This document shows positions 37,661 to 47,217 of a stretch of 62,053 bases of DNA, one piece after another; position 1 is the stretch's first letter, and the number at the start of each line of letters is the position of its first letter. A program made the position numbers and the translations under genes. Origin of the DNA: Flagellimonas aequoris (lineage in GTDB: Bacteria; Bacteroidota; Bacteroidia; Flavobacteriales; Flavobacteriaceae); assembly GCF_003584165.1 (NCBI RefSeq), contig NZ_QXFJ01000014.1:5001-67053 (forward strand), given 5' to 3'. The notes beneath the pieces were generated by a model. The model made no database searches. It saw only the letters and a list, made by a program, of their open reading frames with translations, and was not told the DNA's origin.

Positions 37661-38851
37661 ATGAAAAAGGTTGTTGTAGGACTTTCGGGAGGAGTGGATT
37701 CCAGTGTGGCCGCATACCTGTTGAAAGAACAGGGATATGAGGTGATTGGCCTGTTCATGAAGAACTGGCATGACGATTCCGTGACCATTTCCGAGGAATG
37801 TCCGTGGTTGGAGGATAGCAATGATGCCCTTATCGTGGCCGAGAAATTGGGGATTCCTTTCCAAACGGTGGATTTGAGTGCTGAGTACAAGGAGCGTATC
37901 GTGGATTATATGTTCAACGAATATGAAAGAGGGCGCACCCCCAATCCTGATGTACTCTGCAATCGCGAGATCAAGTTCGATGTCTTTTTAAAGATTGCCC
38001 TACAATTGGGTGCCGACTATGTTGCAACGGGGCACTATTGCAGAAAAGGAATCATCCAAAATGAAGATGGCACCGAAACCTATCAACTGTTGGCAGGAAA
38101 GGATCCTAACAAGGACCAATCTTATTTTCTGTGTCAATTGTCTCAAGAGCAATTGTCCAAAACCTTGTTCCCGATTGGGGAATTGCTAAAACCTGAAGTT
38201 AGAAAGATCGCCGCTGAAAATAATTTGATTACCGCCGATAAAAAAGACTCCCAAGGATTGTGCTTTGTGGGCAAGGTGCACCTGCCCGACTTTTTGCAAC
38301 AAAAACTGAAACCCAAAAAAGGGGTCATTGTAGAAGTGCCCAGTGATGCATCCCAATTTGCTTTAGTTGTTCCTGAGTTTCACAATGAAAAGGAGAAGTT
38401 GGCCTTTCAAGCCGAAAAACCCATTTTTTCTATGGAAGATGGCAAGGTAGTGGGAGAGCACCAAGGGGCCCATTATTTTACCATCGGGCAACGTAAGGGT
38501 CTGAACGTTGGGGGCACCAAAGAGCCTTTGTTCGTCATTGAAACCGATGTGGACAAGAACATCATTTATACAGGACAGGGCAAGACCCATCCCGGATTGT
38601 TCAGGAATACGCTTTTTGTGAAAGAGGATGAGCTGCATTGGGTACGTCCTGATCTAGCTTTGAAGGAAGATGAAACCATGGAGGTGATGGCTCGCATCCG
38701 TTACCGTCAGCCATTACAAAAAGCCACCCTCTACAAAGTAGGGAACGGACTGTACGTGGATTTCCAAGAAAAGCAATCCGCCATTACCGAGGGCCAATTT
38801 GTGGCTTGGTATGTAGGTGAGGAATTGGTGGGTTCTGGGGTAATATCGTAA
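37661..38851 (+). CDS. mnmA: tRNA 2-thiouridine(34) synthase MnmA
   Basis: A 396-residue enzyme that thiolates U34 of tRNA-Lys, -Glu and -Gln. The PP-loop '[12 protein letters not shown]' (7-18) binds ATP; the catalytic Cys residues are C100 ('[12 protein letters not shown]') and C201 ('GLCFVGK'), which form the persulfide/disulfide pair. 'YVATGHYCR' and 'DQSYFLCQL' are other family boxes. The C-terminal half has the beta-barrel domain ('[17 protein letters not shown]'-like segment). Sulfur delivery partners are not nearby. The gene is followed by an unrelated monooxygenase gene after a 65-base gap. Confidence 0.95.
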   Translation: MKKVVVGLSGGVDSSVAAYLLKEQGYEVIGLFMKNWHDDSVTISEECPWLEDSNDALIVAEKLGIPFQTVDLSAEYKERIVDYMFNEYERGRTPNPDVLCNREIKFDVFLKIALQLGADYVATGHYCRKGIIQNEDGTETYQLLAGKDPNKDQSYFLCQLSQEQLSKTLFPIGELLKPEVRKIAAENNLITADKKDSQGLCFVGKVHLPDFLQQKLKPKKGVIVEVPSDASQFALVVPEFHNEKEKLAFQAEKPIFSMEDGKVVGEHQGAHYFTIGQRKGLNVGGTKEPLFVIETDVDKNIIYTGQGKTHPGLFRNTLFVKEDELHWVRPDLALKEDETMEVMARIRYRQPLQKATLYKVGNGLYVDFQEKQSAITEGQFVAWYVGEELVGSGVIS

Positions 38852-38916
38852 CCTTTCAAAAAGTGAACTGTTCGTCATTCTGAAACAAGTTCAGTTTGAC
38901 AATTATTCAATATTTC

Positions 38917-39858
38917 ATGCAAAACAAAATCACCCAACTTTTCGGAATACAATATCCTATCATTCAGGCCGGAATGGTCTGGGCCAGTGGCTGGCGTTTG
39001 GCCTCAGCGGTTTCCAATGCAGGCGGACTTGGCCTTTTGGGAGCCGGGAGTATGTATCCAGAAGTGTTGCGGGAGCATATCGAAAAATGTAAAAAGGCCA
39101 CGGACAAACCTTTTGGGGTGAATGTGCCCATGCTATATCCTGACATTGATAAGTTGATGCGAATCATTGAAGATCAAGGGGTGAAAATCGTTTTTACCTC
39201 CGCAGGAAATCCAAAAACCTGGACGTCCTATTTGCAAGAAAATGGGATTACCGTGGTTCATGTAGTCAGCAGTGTCAAGTTTGCCCTGAAAGCTCAAGAA
39301 GCTGGGGTGGATGCTATCGTAGCTGAAGGTTTTGAGGCGGGAGGCCACAACGGTAGGGACGAGACCACCACCATGGTTCTTATTCCCTCGGTAAAGGAAA
39401 AAATAAGCATTCCTTTGATTGCTGCAGGAGGTATCGCAACAGGTAGGGCCATGTTGGCCGCTATGGTATTGGGTGCCGATGCAGTTCAAGTAGGTAGTCG
39501 ATTTGTGGCCAGTCCCGAGGCATCGTCCCATGACTTGTTCAAGAAATGGGTGGTGGATGCCCAAGAAGGCGATACCCAACTCACCTTAAAAGAGCTGGCC
39601 CCGGTACGCTTGCTCAAAAACAAGTTCTACCAAGATGTGCAGGCGGCGTATGCCAAGGGAGCTTCCGTAGAGGATTTAAAAACCTTATTGGGAAGGGCTC
39701 GTGCCAAGCGTGGCATGTTCGAAGGGGACATGGAAGAAGGGGAGCTGGAAATCGGTCAAGTTTCCGGGTTGATACACGATATTAAACCCGCTGCCCAAAT
39801 TGTGGCAGACCTAATGGCCGAATTCAATCAGGCTAAGACGGAAATTCAAGACTACTAG
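38917..39858 (+). CDS. Nitronate monooxygenase-type flavoenzyme
   Basis: A 313-residue TIM-barrel FMN enzyme of the 2-nitropropane dioxygenase/nitronate monooxygenase family. The start 'ITQLFGIQYPIIQAGMVWASG' and the FMN-binding 'AEGFEAGGHNGRDETTTM' with a conserved His are visible, followed by 'PLIAAGGIATGRAMLAAMVLGADAVQVGSRF', the phosphate-binding part. Some family members are enoyl reductases (FabK) instead; the sequence does not fully decide between the two. A TTG frame opening lies 21 bases upstream, but the ATG at 38917 fits homologue starts better. It is a single gene on the plus strand. Confidence 0.87.
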   Translation: MQNKITQLFGIQYPIIQAGMVWASGWRLASAVSNAGGLGLLGAGSMYPEVLREHIEKCKKATDKPFGVNVPMLYPDIDKLMRIIEDQGVKIVFTSAGNPKTWTSYLQENGITVVHVVSSVKFALKAQEAGVDAIVAEGFEAGGHNGRDETTTMVLIPSVKEKISIPLIAAGGIATGRAMLAAMVLGADAVQVGSRFVASPEASSHDLFKKWVVDAQEGDTQLTLKELAPVRLLKNKFYQDVQAAYAKGASVEDLKTLLGRARAKRGMFEGDMEEGELEIGQVSGLIHDIKPAAQIVADLMAEFNQAKTEIQDY

Positions 39859-39907
39859 TATTTTACGGTCAAAGTTTCGGAAACTTTTAATACTTTTAGC
39901 GGGAGCA

Positions 39908-40381
39908 ATGAGAACACTTATCCCCACACTAGTATTTTTTGTGCTCGCTTCCTATTGCCATGGGCAAGTGGAACGGGACAAAGCACTCCATTTTTTGGGT
40001 GGAAACCTTTTTGGACTGGCAGGAGCCGGAATCGCCAAACAAGCATCTGATGGTAATCGTATTTGGACTTTTGTAGGCTCTGTGGCCGGAAGTACCTTGA
40101 TTGGATTGGCCAAGGAAACAGTGGATGCAGGTCAACGTGACAATGGCTGGGACAACGATGATTTGGCTGCTACCATCCTAGGAGGTGTTACCGTTGGGGT
40201 GACCATTGATCTTTTTGCGAAAAAAGATGACAACAAACGGTTACGGGGTAGATATTCCAGCCTGGAACGAAAGAAGAAAAAACGCAATGATTTTTCTTTA
40301 GAACCCCAATTTGTAGTGTTGGATGGGAAGTTGCCCAGTTTGAATACGCTTGGTCTTTCTTCAATGAGTTTGACTAAATAA
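39908..40381 (+). CDS. YfiM/DUF2279-like exported protein
   Basis: A 157-residue protein with a signal peptide (about 1-19, ending CHGQ). The mature start 'RDKALHFLGGN' is the family hallmark of YfiM/DUF2279-like proteins, followed by glycine-rich hydrophobic segments ('FGLAGAGIAKQ', 'GSVAGSTLIGLAKE') and a 'DNDDLAATILGGV' segment. A basic loop (RKKKKRN) and a poorly conserved tail follow. The function is unknown. It overlaps the convergent DUF58 gene by 8 bases. Confidence 0.7.
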   Translation: MRTLIPTLVFFVLASYCHGQVERDKALHFLGGNLFGLAGAGIAKQASDGNRIWTFVGSVAGSTLIGLAKETVDAGQRDNGWDNDDLAATILGGVTVGVTIDLFAKKDDNKRLRGRYSSLERKKKKRNDFSLEPQFVVLDGKLPSLNTLGLSSMSLTK

Positions 40382-41705
40382 TCCCCCTCGCCTTTATTTC
40401 CAAGTATTTGTTGATGGTATTGATGGTCAGGTCTTCGGGCTTTGTCAAGATAGTCTGAATACCATGTTGTTGAAGTTCCCTTTGCATCAACTTTTTCTCC
40501 AAGTTGAATTTTTCTGCAATGGTCTTGTGGTAAATGGCCTGAAGGTCTTCGGCAGGATTGGTAATCAATGATTCCAACTCCGTGTTTTCAAAGAAAATGA
40601 CCACCAGAACATGTTTTTTTGCAATGGCCGATAGGTAGGGCAATTGTCGTTTTAAGGCCGAGATATGCTCAAAATTGCTGTAAAGCAACAATAAACTCCG
40701 CTGGTTGATCTTTCTCTTGATGTGGGCGTACAACAATCCAAAATCGGAATCACTGAATTCTGTGGTAATGTTGTACAACTTTTCCAAGATCACATTCAGG
40801 TGCGAAATTTTCTGGACGGCCGGAACAAAGGTTTCGATGTTCTTGGAAAACGTGACCATCCCCGTTTTGTCGTTCCGCTTTAGCGCAACGTTGGAAAAAG
40901 CCAAGGTGGAGTTGATGGCGTAATCCAGCAGGCTGAGTCCGTTAAAGGGCATTTTCATGACCCTTCCCGTGTCGATAATGGAATAAATGGGCTGCGATCG
41001 TTCATCTTGGTATTGGTTCACCATCAAATGGTTTTTCTTGGCCGTAGCCTTCCAGTTTAGGGTCCTTACATCATCCCCTTTGATGTATTCCTTGATCTGT
41101 TCAAACTCTTGCGTATGCCCGATCCGTCTGATTTTCTTCAACCCGAATTGGGTCAATTTGTTACTCATGGCCAAAAAGTCGTACTGCTGCATCTGAATGA
41201 TGGACGGGTACACAGGAACCATTTGGTCTTTTTGGAAGACAAACCTCCTTCTTGCAATCTGGAGGGGGGAGGAAGCGTATAGATTCAAGTTTCCGAACAC
41301 ATATTCGCCCCGTTCCACAGGCCTGACCGAATAGTTGTACAGAAAAGCATCTCCCCTTGAAAGCGTTGTCCTGTATTCAAAATCGCGCTTTTGGAACTGA
41401 ATGGGCAGTTCATCAATAATGGATAAGGAAACCTTGAACGGATATCTGCTTTTCAGTTGAATTTCCAAGACATTCTGGTCGCTGTTGGATAATTTCTTGG
41501 GTAGGTTCCTTGATCCTTCTATAGCATTTGGGGTAGTATAGAGTAGATAGAGGTCTAATACAAAAAGGGCGACCAACAAATAGGTCAAGATCCAAGCTAT
41601 GGGATAAATAACAGGTAGCCAAAAGGATAGAACGAAGCAGGCCACCAAAAATGCCAGGTACCAAAAGAGTTTGTTGTGTATGTAAAACGATTTCAAAAAC
41701 CGCAT
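40374..41705 (-). CDS. DUF58 domain protein (vWA-like), MoxR partner
   Basis: A 443-residue protein with two N-terminal transmembrane helices (about 15-55) and a DUF58 region (about 190-330) containing 'IGHTQEFEQIKEYIKGDDVRTLNWKATAKK', the family signature; the remainder resembles a von Willebrand A fold ('YSIIDTGRVM'). DUF58 proteins are regular companions of MoxR ATPases and are thought to deliver or present a substrate to them. The gene starts one base after the moxR stop, so it belongs to the same transcript. It is the last gene of the cluster. Confidence 0.88.
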   Translation of the reverse strand: MRFLKSFYIHNKLFWYLAFLVACFVLSFWLPVIYPIAWILTYLLVALFVLDLYLLYTTPNAIEGSRNLPKKLSNSDQNVLEIQLKSRYPFKVSLSIIDELPIQFQKRDFEYRTTLSRGDAFLYNYSVRPVERGEYVFGNLNLYASSPLQIARRRFVFQKDQMVPVYPSIIQMQQYDFLAMSNKLTQFGLKKIRRIGHTQEFEQIKEYIKGDDVRTLNWKATAKKNHLMVNQYQDERSQPIYSIIDTGRVMKMPFNGLSLLDYAINSTLAFSNVALKRNDKTGMVTFSKNIETFVPAVQKISHLNVILEKLYNITTEFSDSDFGLLYAHIKRKINQRSLLLLYSNFEHISALKRQLPYLSAIAKKHVLVVIFFENTELESLITNPAEDLQAIYHKTIAEKFNLEKKLMQRELQQHGIQTILTKPEDLTINTINKYLEIKARGII

Positions 41706-41706
41706 G

Positions 41707-42690
41707 TTATCTGGGGATTTCCACGGATTCCATGATCATGTGCACCACATTTTCAGTGGTCATACCTTCCATTTCCCTCTCTGGGGTCAAGATAACCCTG
41801 TGGTTGAGCACAGGTACCAAAGCCTTTTTCACATCTTCGGGAATGACAAAATCCCTTCCCGCCATGGCAGCGAATGCTTTGGCCGCCGTTAAGGTGGCAA
41901 TGGAAGCCCTAGGAGATGCCCCAAGGTACAAATGCGGATGGTTTCGGGTACTCGCAATGATGTTGGCAATGTAGTCCATGATCTTTTTCTCCACAATCAC
42001 TTCATGGATGTTCTTTTTGAACTCTACCAGTTTTTGGGGCGTGAGTACAGGTTTGATGGTATCCTGTGGTTTTTCCCCTTTCCGTTCGTGATGGGTTTGG
42101 ATAATCTGTATTTCCTCTTCCACGGAGGGATAATTTACCTTGATTTTGAATAAGAAACGGTCCAATTGGGCTTCAGGTAGGGCATAGGTGCCTTCTTGTT
42201 CAATCGGGTTTTGGGTGGCAAGGACCATAAAAGGCTCGTCCATTTTGTAGGTAGTGCCATCAATGGTGGCCTGACGTTCTTCCATGGTCTCAAAAAGGGC
42301 GGCTTGCGTTTTAGCGGGTGCCCGGTTGATTTCATCAATTAGGATGATATTGGAAAAGATGGGACCCTTTTTAAAATCGAATTCCGATGTCTTCATGTTG
42401 AAGACGGACGTTCCCAAAATATCACTGGGCATAAGGTCCGGGGTAAATTGGATCCTACTAAAATTTGTTTTTAAGGTTTTGGCGAACAGTTTTGCCGTGA
42501 TGGTCTTGGCGATTCCGGGAACACCCTCGATCAAGGCATGGCCATCTGCCAAAATGGAAACGATAAGGAGTTCCACAAAATCTTTTTGCCCTACGATCAC
42601 TTGGGCCAGTTCCGCTTTTATCTGTTCAACGGTGTTCCTAAGTTCTTCCAAGGGTACGCGGTTGTCAAAGTTTAGATCATTGTTTTCCAT
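41707..42690 (-). CDS. MoxR-family AAA+ ATPase
   Basis: A 327-residue AAA+ ATPase. Walker A is 'GVPGIAKT' (56-63), Walker B 'IILIDEINRAP', followed by 'MEERQATIDGTTYKM' and sensor 1 'MVLATQNPIEQEG', all typical of MoxR. The C-terminal lid contains 'LGASPRASIATLTAAKA'. MoxR proteins act as chaperones that remodel partner complexes, often with vWA proteins, in cell-envelope or metal-centre assembly. It overlaps the DUF4350 gene upstream by 14 bases and abuts the DUF58 gene downstream. Confidence 0.93.
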   Translation of the reverse strand: MENNDLNFDNRVPLEELRNTVEQIKAELAQVIVGQKDFVELLIVSILADGHALIEGVPGIAKTITAKLFAKTLKTNFSRIQFTPDLMPSDILGTSVFNMKTSEFDFKKGPIFSNIILIDEINRAPAKTQAALFETMEERQATIDGTTYKMDEPFMVLATQNPIEQEGTYALPEAQLDRFLFKIKVNYPSVEEEIQIIQTHHERKGEKPQDTIKPVLTPQKLVEFKKNIHEVIVEKKIMDYIANIIASTRNHPHLYLGASPRASIATLTAAKAFAAMAGRDFVIPEDVKKALVPVLNHRVILTPEREMEGMTTENVVHMIMESVEIPR

Positions 42691-43894
42691 CTACGTGTGC
42701 TTTAAATGCTTCTATTTTTTTGTTGAGGTCCTGTAGCTCCATATCGGTGATTTGGGACTTGGACTGTAATTTTTCTATCAATCGGAACAAGGCTTCCACA
42801 TCTTCCAAACTATTGTTGCTCCGCACTGCCAATGTCCTCAAAAACGATGTGTCCAGTTGTTGGGTGGGCAAATGCAGTCTTGTTCTAATGTATTCCAAAA
42901 AATATGCAATCTTATGTTGGGTAATCTGTTGCTGTTCCTTGTTTTCGTAATACATGTTCGCAATGGTGCGCGTAAAGGCCAAAGTCTGATTTTTTAAAGG
43001 GGTTACCACGGGTATGGCCCTTTGCTTGCGCTTTCCTTCAAAGATCACATAGATCAAAGCTCCTATCAACGCCAAATAATAGGCCCATTTAAATTCTTTG
43101 GTGTTCAAAAAGAGATATATGGGTGAGGTGTAGAACGATTTACCAGATTTGTGGAAGTTATCCATCAAAATGGGTCCTTCCGTACCTAAGTAAGACAATA
43201 ATCCGGCCGTGTAGTTCCTGTTTTCATCCTTTAGGATGAAGTAATTGGTAAAAGCCTTCGGAAAGGTGGACAAAATAATTTCACCTTCCCCAAAGGGTTG
43301 TTTGATCATATTGATATGCTTTTCAATAACATCCGTACTGTCGGAATGCACATACACTTCCCCAAGGACCACCGTGTTCAACGTATCAATCTTATCAAAG
43401 ACCATGGTGTAATAATCTTTTTCAAAAGTAACGGTCTTGCCCTTTAGGCTTGGGTTCACCAGTTGATGATAAAAGTGGGGTTTTAACTCACTTTCATTGT
43501 AAAGGCTGGTTTGCTCCAGGTTTAAGGTATCCAACAAGCGTCCCTCAAAACTGCTCGATGCAATAAAAACCGAATTTCCCTTGGATGTCCAATCCAATAG
43601 GGCGTTGAGTTCGGCTTCTTCAAAGGTGATGGACTCGTTCACAAAAAAATAGGTGCCCTGTACGGTGTCGTTTCGGGTAAGCAACTCAAAAGGAGGCTTG
43701 TGGATCTGAGAAAGTCGCGACGGAAAAAAATCTTCCATCAGTTCATTCAGAACATAGGTGCCATAAGGAATTTTGTGGTGGGACACATACGATGGAAACC
43801 AATTGATCTGTTTGGGTTTGTTGTACTCCAACAGAAATATGCCTCCAATGGCAATGATGGCAATCAGTAGGTATGTCCAACCTTTTTTAACCAT
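42677..43894 (-). CDS. DUF4350 membrane protein of the MoxR cluster
   Basis: A protein of about 405 residues with one N-terminal and one middle transmembrane helix ('AYYLALIGALIYVIFEGKRK' near 275). Between them lies a DUF4350-type domain ('NELMEDFFPS', 'NALLDWTSKGNSVFIASSSFEG'). A longer frame opens at 43924, but the ATG at 43894 is chosen because it overlaps the upstream stop by 8 bases in the usual coupling arrangement. The C-terminal region is a helical cytoplasmic tail. It is likely to be part of a membrane complex with MoxR, DUF58 and DUF4129 proteins, though its precise role is unknown. Confidence 0.8.
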   Translation of the reverse strand: MVKKGWTYLLIAIIAIGGIFLLEYNKPKQINWFPSYVSHHKIPYGTYVLNELMEDFFPSRLSQIHKPPFELLTRNDTVQGTYFFVNESITFEEAELNALLDWTSKGNSVFIASSSFEGRLLDTLNLEQTSLYNESELKPHFYHQLVNPSLKGKTVTFEKDYYTMVFDKIDTLNTVVLGEVYVHSDSTDVIEKHINMIKQPFGEGEIILSTFPKAFTNYFILKDENRNYTAGLLSYLGTEGPILMDNFHKSGKSFYTSPIYLFLNTKEFKWAYYLALIGALIYVIFEGKRKQRAIPVVTPLKNQTLAFTRTIANMYYENKEQQQITQHKIAYFLEYIRTRLHLPTQQLDTSFLRTLAVRSNNSLEDVEALFRLIEKLQSKSQITDMELQDLNKKIEAFKAHVDGKQ

Positions 43895-44621
43895 GGGAGC
43901 CAATGGAATTTTTAAGTGACACAAATACCTCTTCTACCTTGGAATACCTGTCTTGATCAATCTGGAACTCCCCGTACCAAATATAATCGTAGAGTAATGT
44001 AGCCCGGTTAAACTGCTGTTTTAGGGGACTGCCCGAAAGTTCATTGCTATAATCGTCGTTCGTTTTTTGTCGCTGCCATGCGATCATTTCACGTTCCGAC
44101 AATAATTTCAGAATAAACAGATAATAGTACCTCACTGCCAACCGGTAGTTTTTTTCGGCCAAGGCCTCCTTGATCAATTGTTGGATATCCTCGGTTTTGA
44201 TGATGCGTTCTTCCTCGGATAGGATGACCATGTTCGGATTTTTTTCATTGTAGATCAAGGAACGTGTGTTTGCCTTGATGAAAAAACGTATCACCAAATA
44301 CAAAAAAATGGCCAATAGGAGATACGGCAATATTTTTAGGAAGATGGCAAGGTAGCCACCTGCATTTTCCACGCCAAAAATCCATTTAAAAAAACTGCGG
44401 ATGATGTTGTAGAACCAATTCGTCACAGCATCCCACCAGGTACTTTTCGGTTCCGCTACCTCATAGTTGAACGCGTCATCGTTTAAAAATTGTTGAAGGT
44501 CGTCCTCTGAAATTTCCAGGGGTTGCATCTCAGTGCTATCGTACCGTACAATGGAATCGTTCTGGGCAAAAAGGATTGTCCAGTTTAACAGAACCAAGAG
44601 TATGGTCAATAGGTTTCGCAT
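43887..44621 (-). CDS. DUF4129-domain membrane protein
   Basis: A 244-residue protein with a signal/anchor helix (1-19, ending FAQ), a middle transmembrane helix (about 88-112) and a cytoplasmic C-terminal DUF4129 domain ('LIKEALAEKNYRLAVRYYYLFIL'). DUF4129 proteins, some fused to transglutaminase-like domains, are found with MoxR/DUF58 genes. The domain may contact the ATPase. It overlaps the DUF4350 start and follows the membrane protein gene by 8 bases. Confidence 0.8.
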   Translation of the reverse strand: MRNLLTILLVLLNWTILFAQNDSIVRYDSTEMQPLEISEDDLQQFLNDDAFNYEVAEPKSTWWDAVTNWFYNIIRSFFKWIFGVENAGGYLAIFLKILPYLLLAIFLYLVIRFFIKANTRSLIYNEKNPNMVILSEEERIIKTEDIQQLIKEALAEKNYRLAVRYYYLFILKLLSEREMIAWQRQKTNDDYSNELSGSPLKQQFNRATLLYDYIWYGEFQIDQDRYSKVEEVFVSLKNSIGSHG

Positions 44622-44629
44622 AAAACAGC

Positions 44630-45508
44630 TTAAGATTTACCGATGTTATCGATGCGCTCAAAGGCACCGGTAAAATTTTTCTTTTCGTTGAGGTTGAAGA
44701 AAATCATGGAAGTGGTCACCAAAAAAATGATGTTCATAAGGAACTGGACCAATGTGCTCAAAATATTCAACAGTAAATAGATAGGGTCATTGAAAATATT
44801 CATGTTCTCTACGTCCATTTCACCGGAAAAAATGCCCATCTTCACCCACATGTAGATAATGGCCGGCATACTTAAGGCATACGAAGCGATTGCCACAATG
44901 ATGTACACCACGAACAAGGTGGCAAAGGTGATCCACCAATTGTCCTTGATCAAGGTAAAGCTATAGTTATAGGATTCAATGACATCTTTTTTTAGGAATA
45001 CCAGAATAGCGAAGGAAATGGATAGGGGTACGGCCAAATAAATACCGGGTACAAAACAGAACAAGGCACCGATTACAACTGAAAGGCCCACAAGAATCCC
45101 CAAGCCGATCAAAGACCAAAAGGAACCATAAACCCCGGAACGAATTTCATCATACACAATTTCACCCTTATGTTCTATATACGATTTGATATAATGCAAC
45201 ACGGCACCCTGCGCCAGAACATAAGCAGCAATGGAACTCAACATAAGGGCTCCGATGGCCACAAGCATTATGAAAGGCGAAAAGCTGTTTCCTGAATAGG
45301 AATTTACATTCGCAAAGTTGAAAATATCCCCAACGGTATACATGTAAAACCCCATGGAAATCAACATGGCCACAATATAGGGCCCCACAATTTTCAACAA
45401 GGTCCCAAAGAAAGGTTTGTACTGGTTACGGATGAATCCCAAAGAATCGGAGAGGATCTCGCCCAATTCCCTTTGCTTTTTAAATTCGATGTATTTCGGC
45501 GTTTGCAT
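44630..45508 (-). CDS. Polytopic membrane protein of the MoxR cluster
   Basis: A 292-residue protein with about six hydrophobic segments, a cytoplasmic start ('EFKKQRELGEILSDSLGFIRNQYKPFF') and a family-like 'IKSYIEHKGEIVYDEIRSGVYGSFWSLIG' stretch. It resembles the glycerophosphodiester phosphodiesterase membrane-domain type and DUF4013-like proteins, but I cannot fix the family. No catalytic residues are evident. It overlaps the SpoIIM gene end by 29 bases and precedes the DUF4129 gene, so it is a core member of this cluster. Confidence 0.75.
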   Translation of the reverse strand: MQTPKYIEFKKQRELGEILSDSLGFIRNQYKPFFGTLLKIVGPYIVAMLISMGFYMYTVGDIFNFANVNSYSGNSFSPFIMLVAIGALMLSSIAAYVLAQGAVLHYIKSYIEHKGEIVYDEIRSGVYGSFWSLIGLGILVGLSVVIGALFCFVPGIYLAVPLSISFAILVFLKKDVIESYNYSFTLIKDNWWITFATLFVVYIIVAIASYALSMPAIIYMWVKMGIFSGEMDVENMNIFNDPIYLLLNILSTLVQFLMNIIFLVTTSMIFFNLNEKKNFTGAFERIDNIGKS

Positions 45509-46463
45509 ATTGGTTTTTCTTTTTGATTTGGATTGGATATATGATGTAATAAAAAATAATCAAGGTCAAGGAAGCCAAAATAATGATGATGGCCAACCAG
45601 TCGGGCATTTCGGTATGGCGGGTCACAAAACCTTCCAAAAATCCTGCAATAATAAAAAAAGGAACCGTGCTGATCATGATCTTGAGTCCGTTCTTCACCC
45701 CTCGTTTAAACGATTCCAACCTTGTAAAAGTGCCTGGAAAAAGCATTCCGTTGGCCAGGACCAATCCGGCACATCCTGCAATGATGATGACCGAAATTTC
45801 AATGGTGCCATGTATCCAAATGGTTCGTGCAGACTCCCACAACAATCCCTTTTCATAAAAGAAATATTGAAAACTGCCCAACATGATTCCATTTTGGAGG
45901 AGGACCATCAAGGTGCCTATCCCCAAAAAAATACCATAGGCAAAGGCATATATGGCCACTTTAATGTTGTTGATGGTAATGCCAAGGAACATATTGAATT
46001 CCCCTTGTTGTTTGTATACCGCCATGGGGTCGCCCTTTTCAATGTTCTCCAAGGTCATGTTCACATAACCGTTCCCCAAAATGGATCGTACAAAATCCCC
46101 TTCGTTGGCTGCTGAAAAGGCTCCCACTACCGCAAAAAAAGTGAATACCAAGAAAGAGATCAGCAACTCCCGATGATGTTGGTAAAACATACTCGGAAAT
46201 TCGGTTTTCCAAAAACTTACAATACGGTTCTTGGATTCCCGTTTGGTCTTATAGATTTTTTGATGCGCCTGCGAGGCAAGGGAATTTAAATAATACTGGG
46301 TATTGCTGTTCGGATAAAAGGTTTTGGCATAGCTAAGGTGGTCGGTGATTTCGATGTATAGATCGGAAAGCTTATCAGGGTGAAGCCGGCCTTTATTGTT
46401 CAAGACATTTTCAAAAGCAGCCCATTTGTCCTTATTTTGCTTTACAAAAGCGGCCTCTCGCAT
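45480..46463 (-). CDS. Stage II sporulation protein M-like membrane protein
   Basis: A 327-residue membrane protein of the SpoIIM family. After a cytoplasmic N-terminus ('MREAAFVKQNKDKWAAFE') there are several transmembrane segments, with the family feature 'NNIKVAIYAFAYGIFLGIGTLMVLLQNGIMLGSF' and 'WIHGTIEISVIIIAG'. The organism does not sporulate as far as the window shows; in Bacteroidota and other phyla this protein travels with RDD and MoxR genes. A longer frame opens at 46556, but the ATG at 46463 agrees with homologue starts and leaves a 35-base divergent gap to the RDD gene. Confidence 0.87.
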   Translation of the reverse strand: MREAAFVKQNKDKWAAFENVLNNKGRLHPDKLSDLYIEITDHLSYAKTFYPNSNTQYYLNSLASQAHQKIYKTKRESKNRIVSFWKTEFPSMFYQHHRELLISFLVFTFFAVVGAFSAANEGDFVRSILGNGYVNMTLENIEKGDPMAVYKQQGEFNMFLGITINNIKVAIYAFAYGIFLGIGTLMVLLQNGIMLGSFQYFFYEKGLLWESARTIWIHGTIEISVIIIAGCAGLVLANGMLFPGTFTRLESFKRGVKNGLKIMISTVPFFIIAGFLEGFVTRHTEMPDWLAIIIILASLTLIIFYYIIYPIQIKKKNQYANAEIHRI

Positions 46464-46498
46464 TAAATCTTTAGGTTTATGAGTAAAGAAACTAAAAT

Positions 46499-47215
46499 AT
46501 GGAACAATTTCAAATAGAAACGGCCCAAAATATAACGATCGACCAAAACACCTCAAATTTGGGAGAACGCATGCTGGCTTATATCATTGACAGCTTCATT
46601 ATTGGGGTCTATGTTATTCTCATGTTCATATTCCTGCTTTCTTTGGACATAGAGCCGGCCGATCAATGGGCGTTCTATTTGATTATGGGACTACCGGCCT
46701 TTTTTTATTATCTGCTATTCGAGACCTTGTCCGATGGAAAAACAATAGGTAAGGGAATCATGTCACTCCGCGTGGTAATGTTGGACGGATCAAAACCCAG
46801 TTTTGCCAATTATTTTGTAAGATGGGTATTGCGGATCATTGATGTGACCATGACCTCGGGAGGAGGGGCCGTTTTAACTATTCTGATCCGTGGAAAGGGG
46901 CAACGCATAGGGGACATTGCTGCAGGTACCACGGTCATCAGCGAGAAAAAAAAGGTCTCCCTGAACGATACCTTATTGCGGGAACTTCCTTTGGATTATA
47001 AGCCACAGTTTCCACAGGTAACTGTTTTTAAGGACAATGAAGTGCAGACCATCAAGGAACTTTATGATAGTGCCAAAAGGAATGGTGATCATAACATCAT
47101 TGTTTCTTTGGATAAGCGAATCAAGGAAGTTACGGGTATACAGACCACGCTACACCCTATTGATTTTGTGGATGTTGTGTTGAAAGATTATAATTTTTAC
47201 ACCCAAAAGATGTAA
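46499..47215 (+). CDS. RDD-family membrane protein
   Basis: A 238-residue protein with a typical RDD domain (about 20-150): 'GERMLAYIIDSFIIGVYVI' with the Arg and Asp of the family, 'DGKTIGKGIMSLRVV' and 'RGKGQRIGDIAAGTTVI'. Three hydrophobic helices are present. Some RDD proteins act in cation transport, but for this one the function is unknown. It is divergent from the SpoIIM gene, an arrangement often seen, and it is 2 bases upstream of the TRIC-like gene. Confidence 0.87.
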   Translation: MEQFQIETAQNITIDQNTSNLGERMLAYIIDSFIIGVYVILMFIFLLSLDIEPADQWAFYLIMGLPAFFYYLLFETLSDGKTIGKGIMSLRVVMLDGSKPSFANYFVRWVLRIIDVTMTSGGGAVLTILIRGKGQRIGDIAAGTTVISEKKKVSLNDTLLRELPLDYKPQFPQVTVFKDNEVQTIKELYDSAKRNGDHNIIVSLDKRIKEVTGIQTTLHPIDFVDVVLKDYNFYTQKM

Positions 47216-47217
47216 GC

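Noticed and set aside
45417..46115. A 232-codon plus-strand open frame inside the SpoIIM-like and adjacent genes
   Set aside because: It is antisense to overlapping membrane-protein genes with clear family features; no independent start context or homology is seen.
46464..46556. Upstream start for the SpoIIM-like gene, adding 31 residues
   Set aside because: It would overlap the divergent RDD gene start, and the extra residues do not resemble the family N-terminus.
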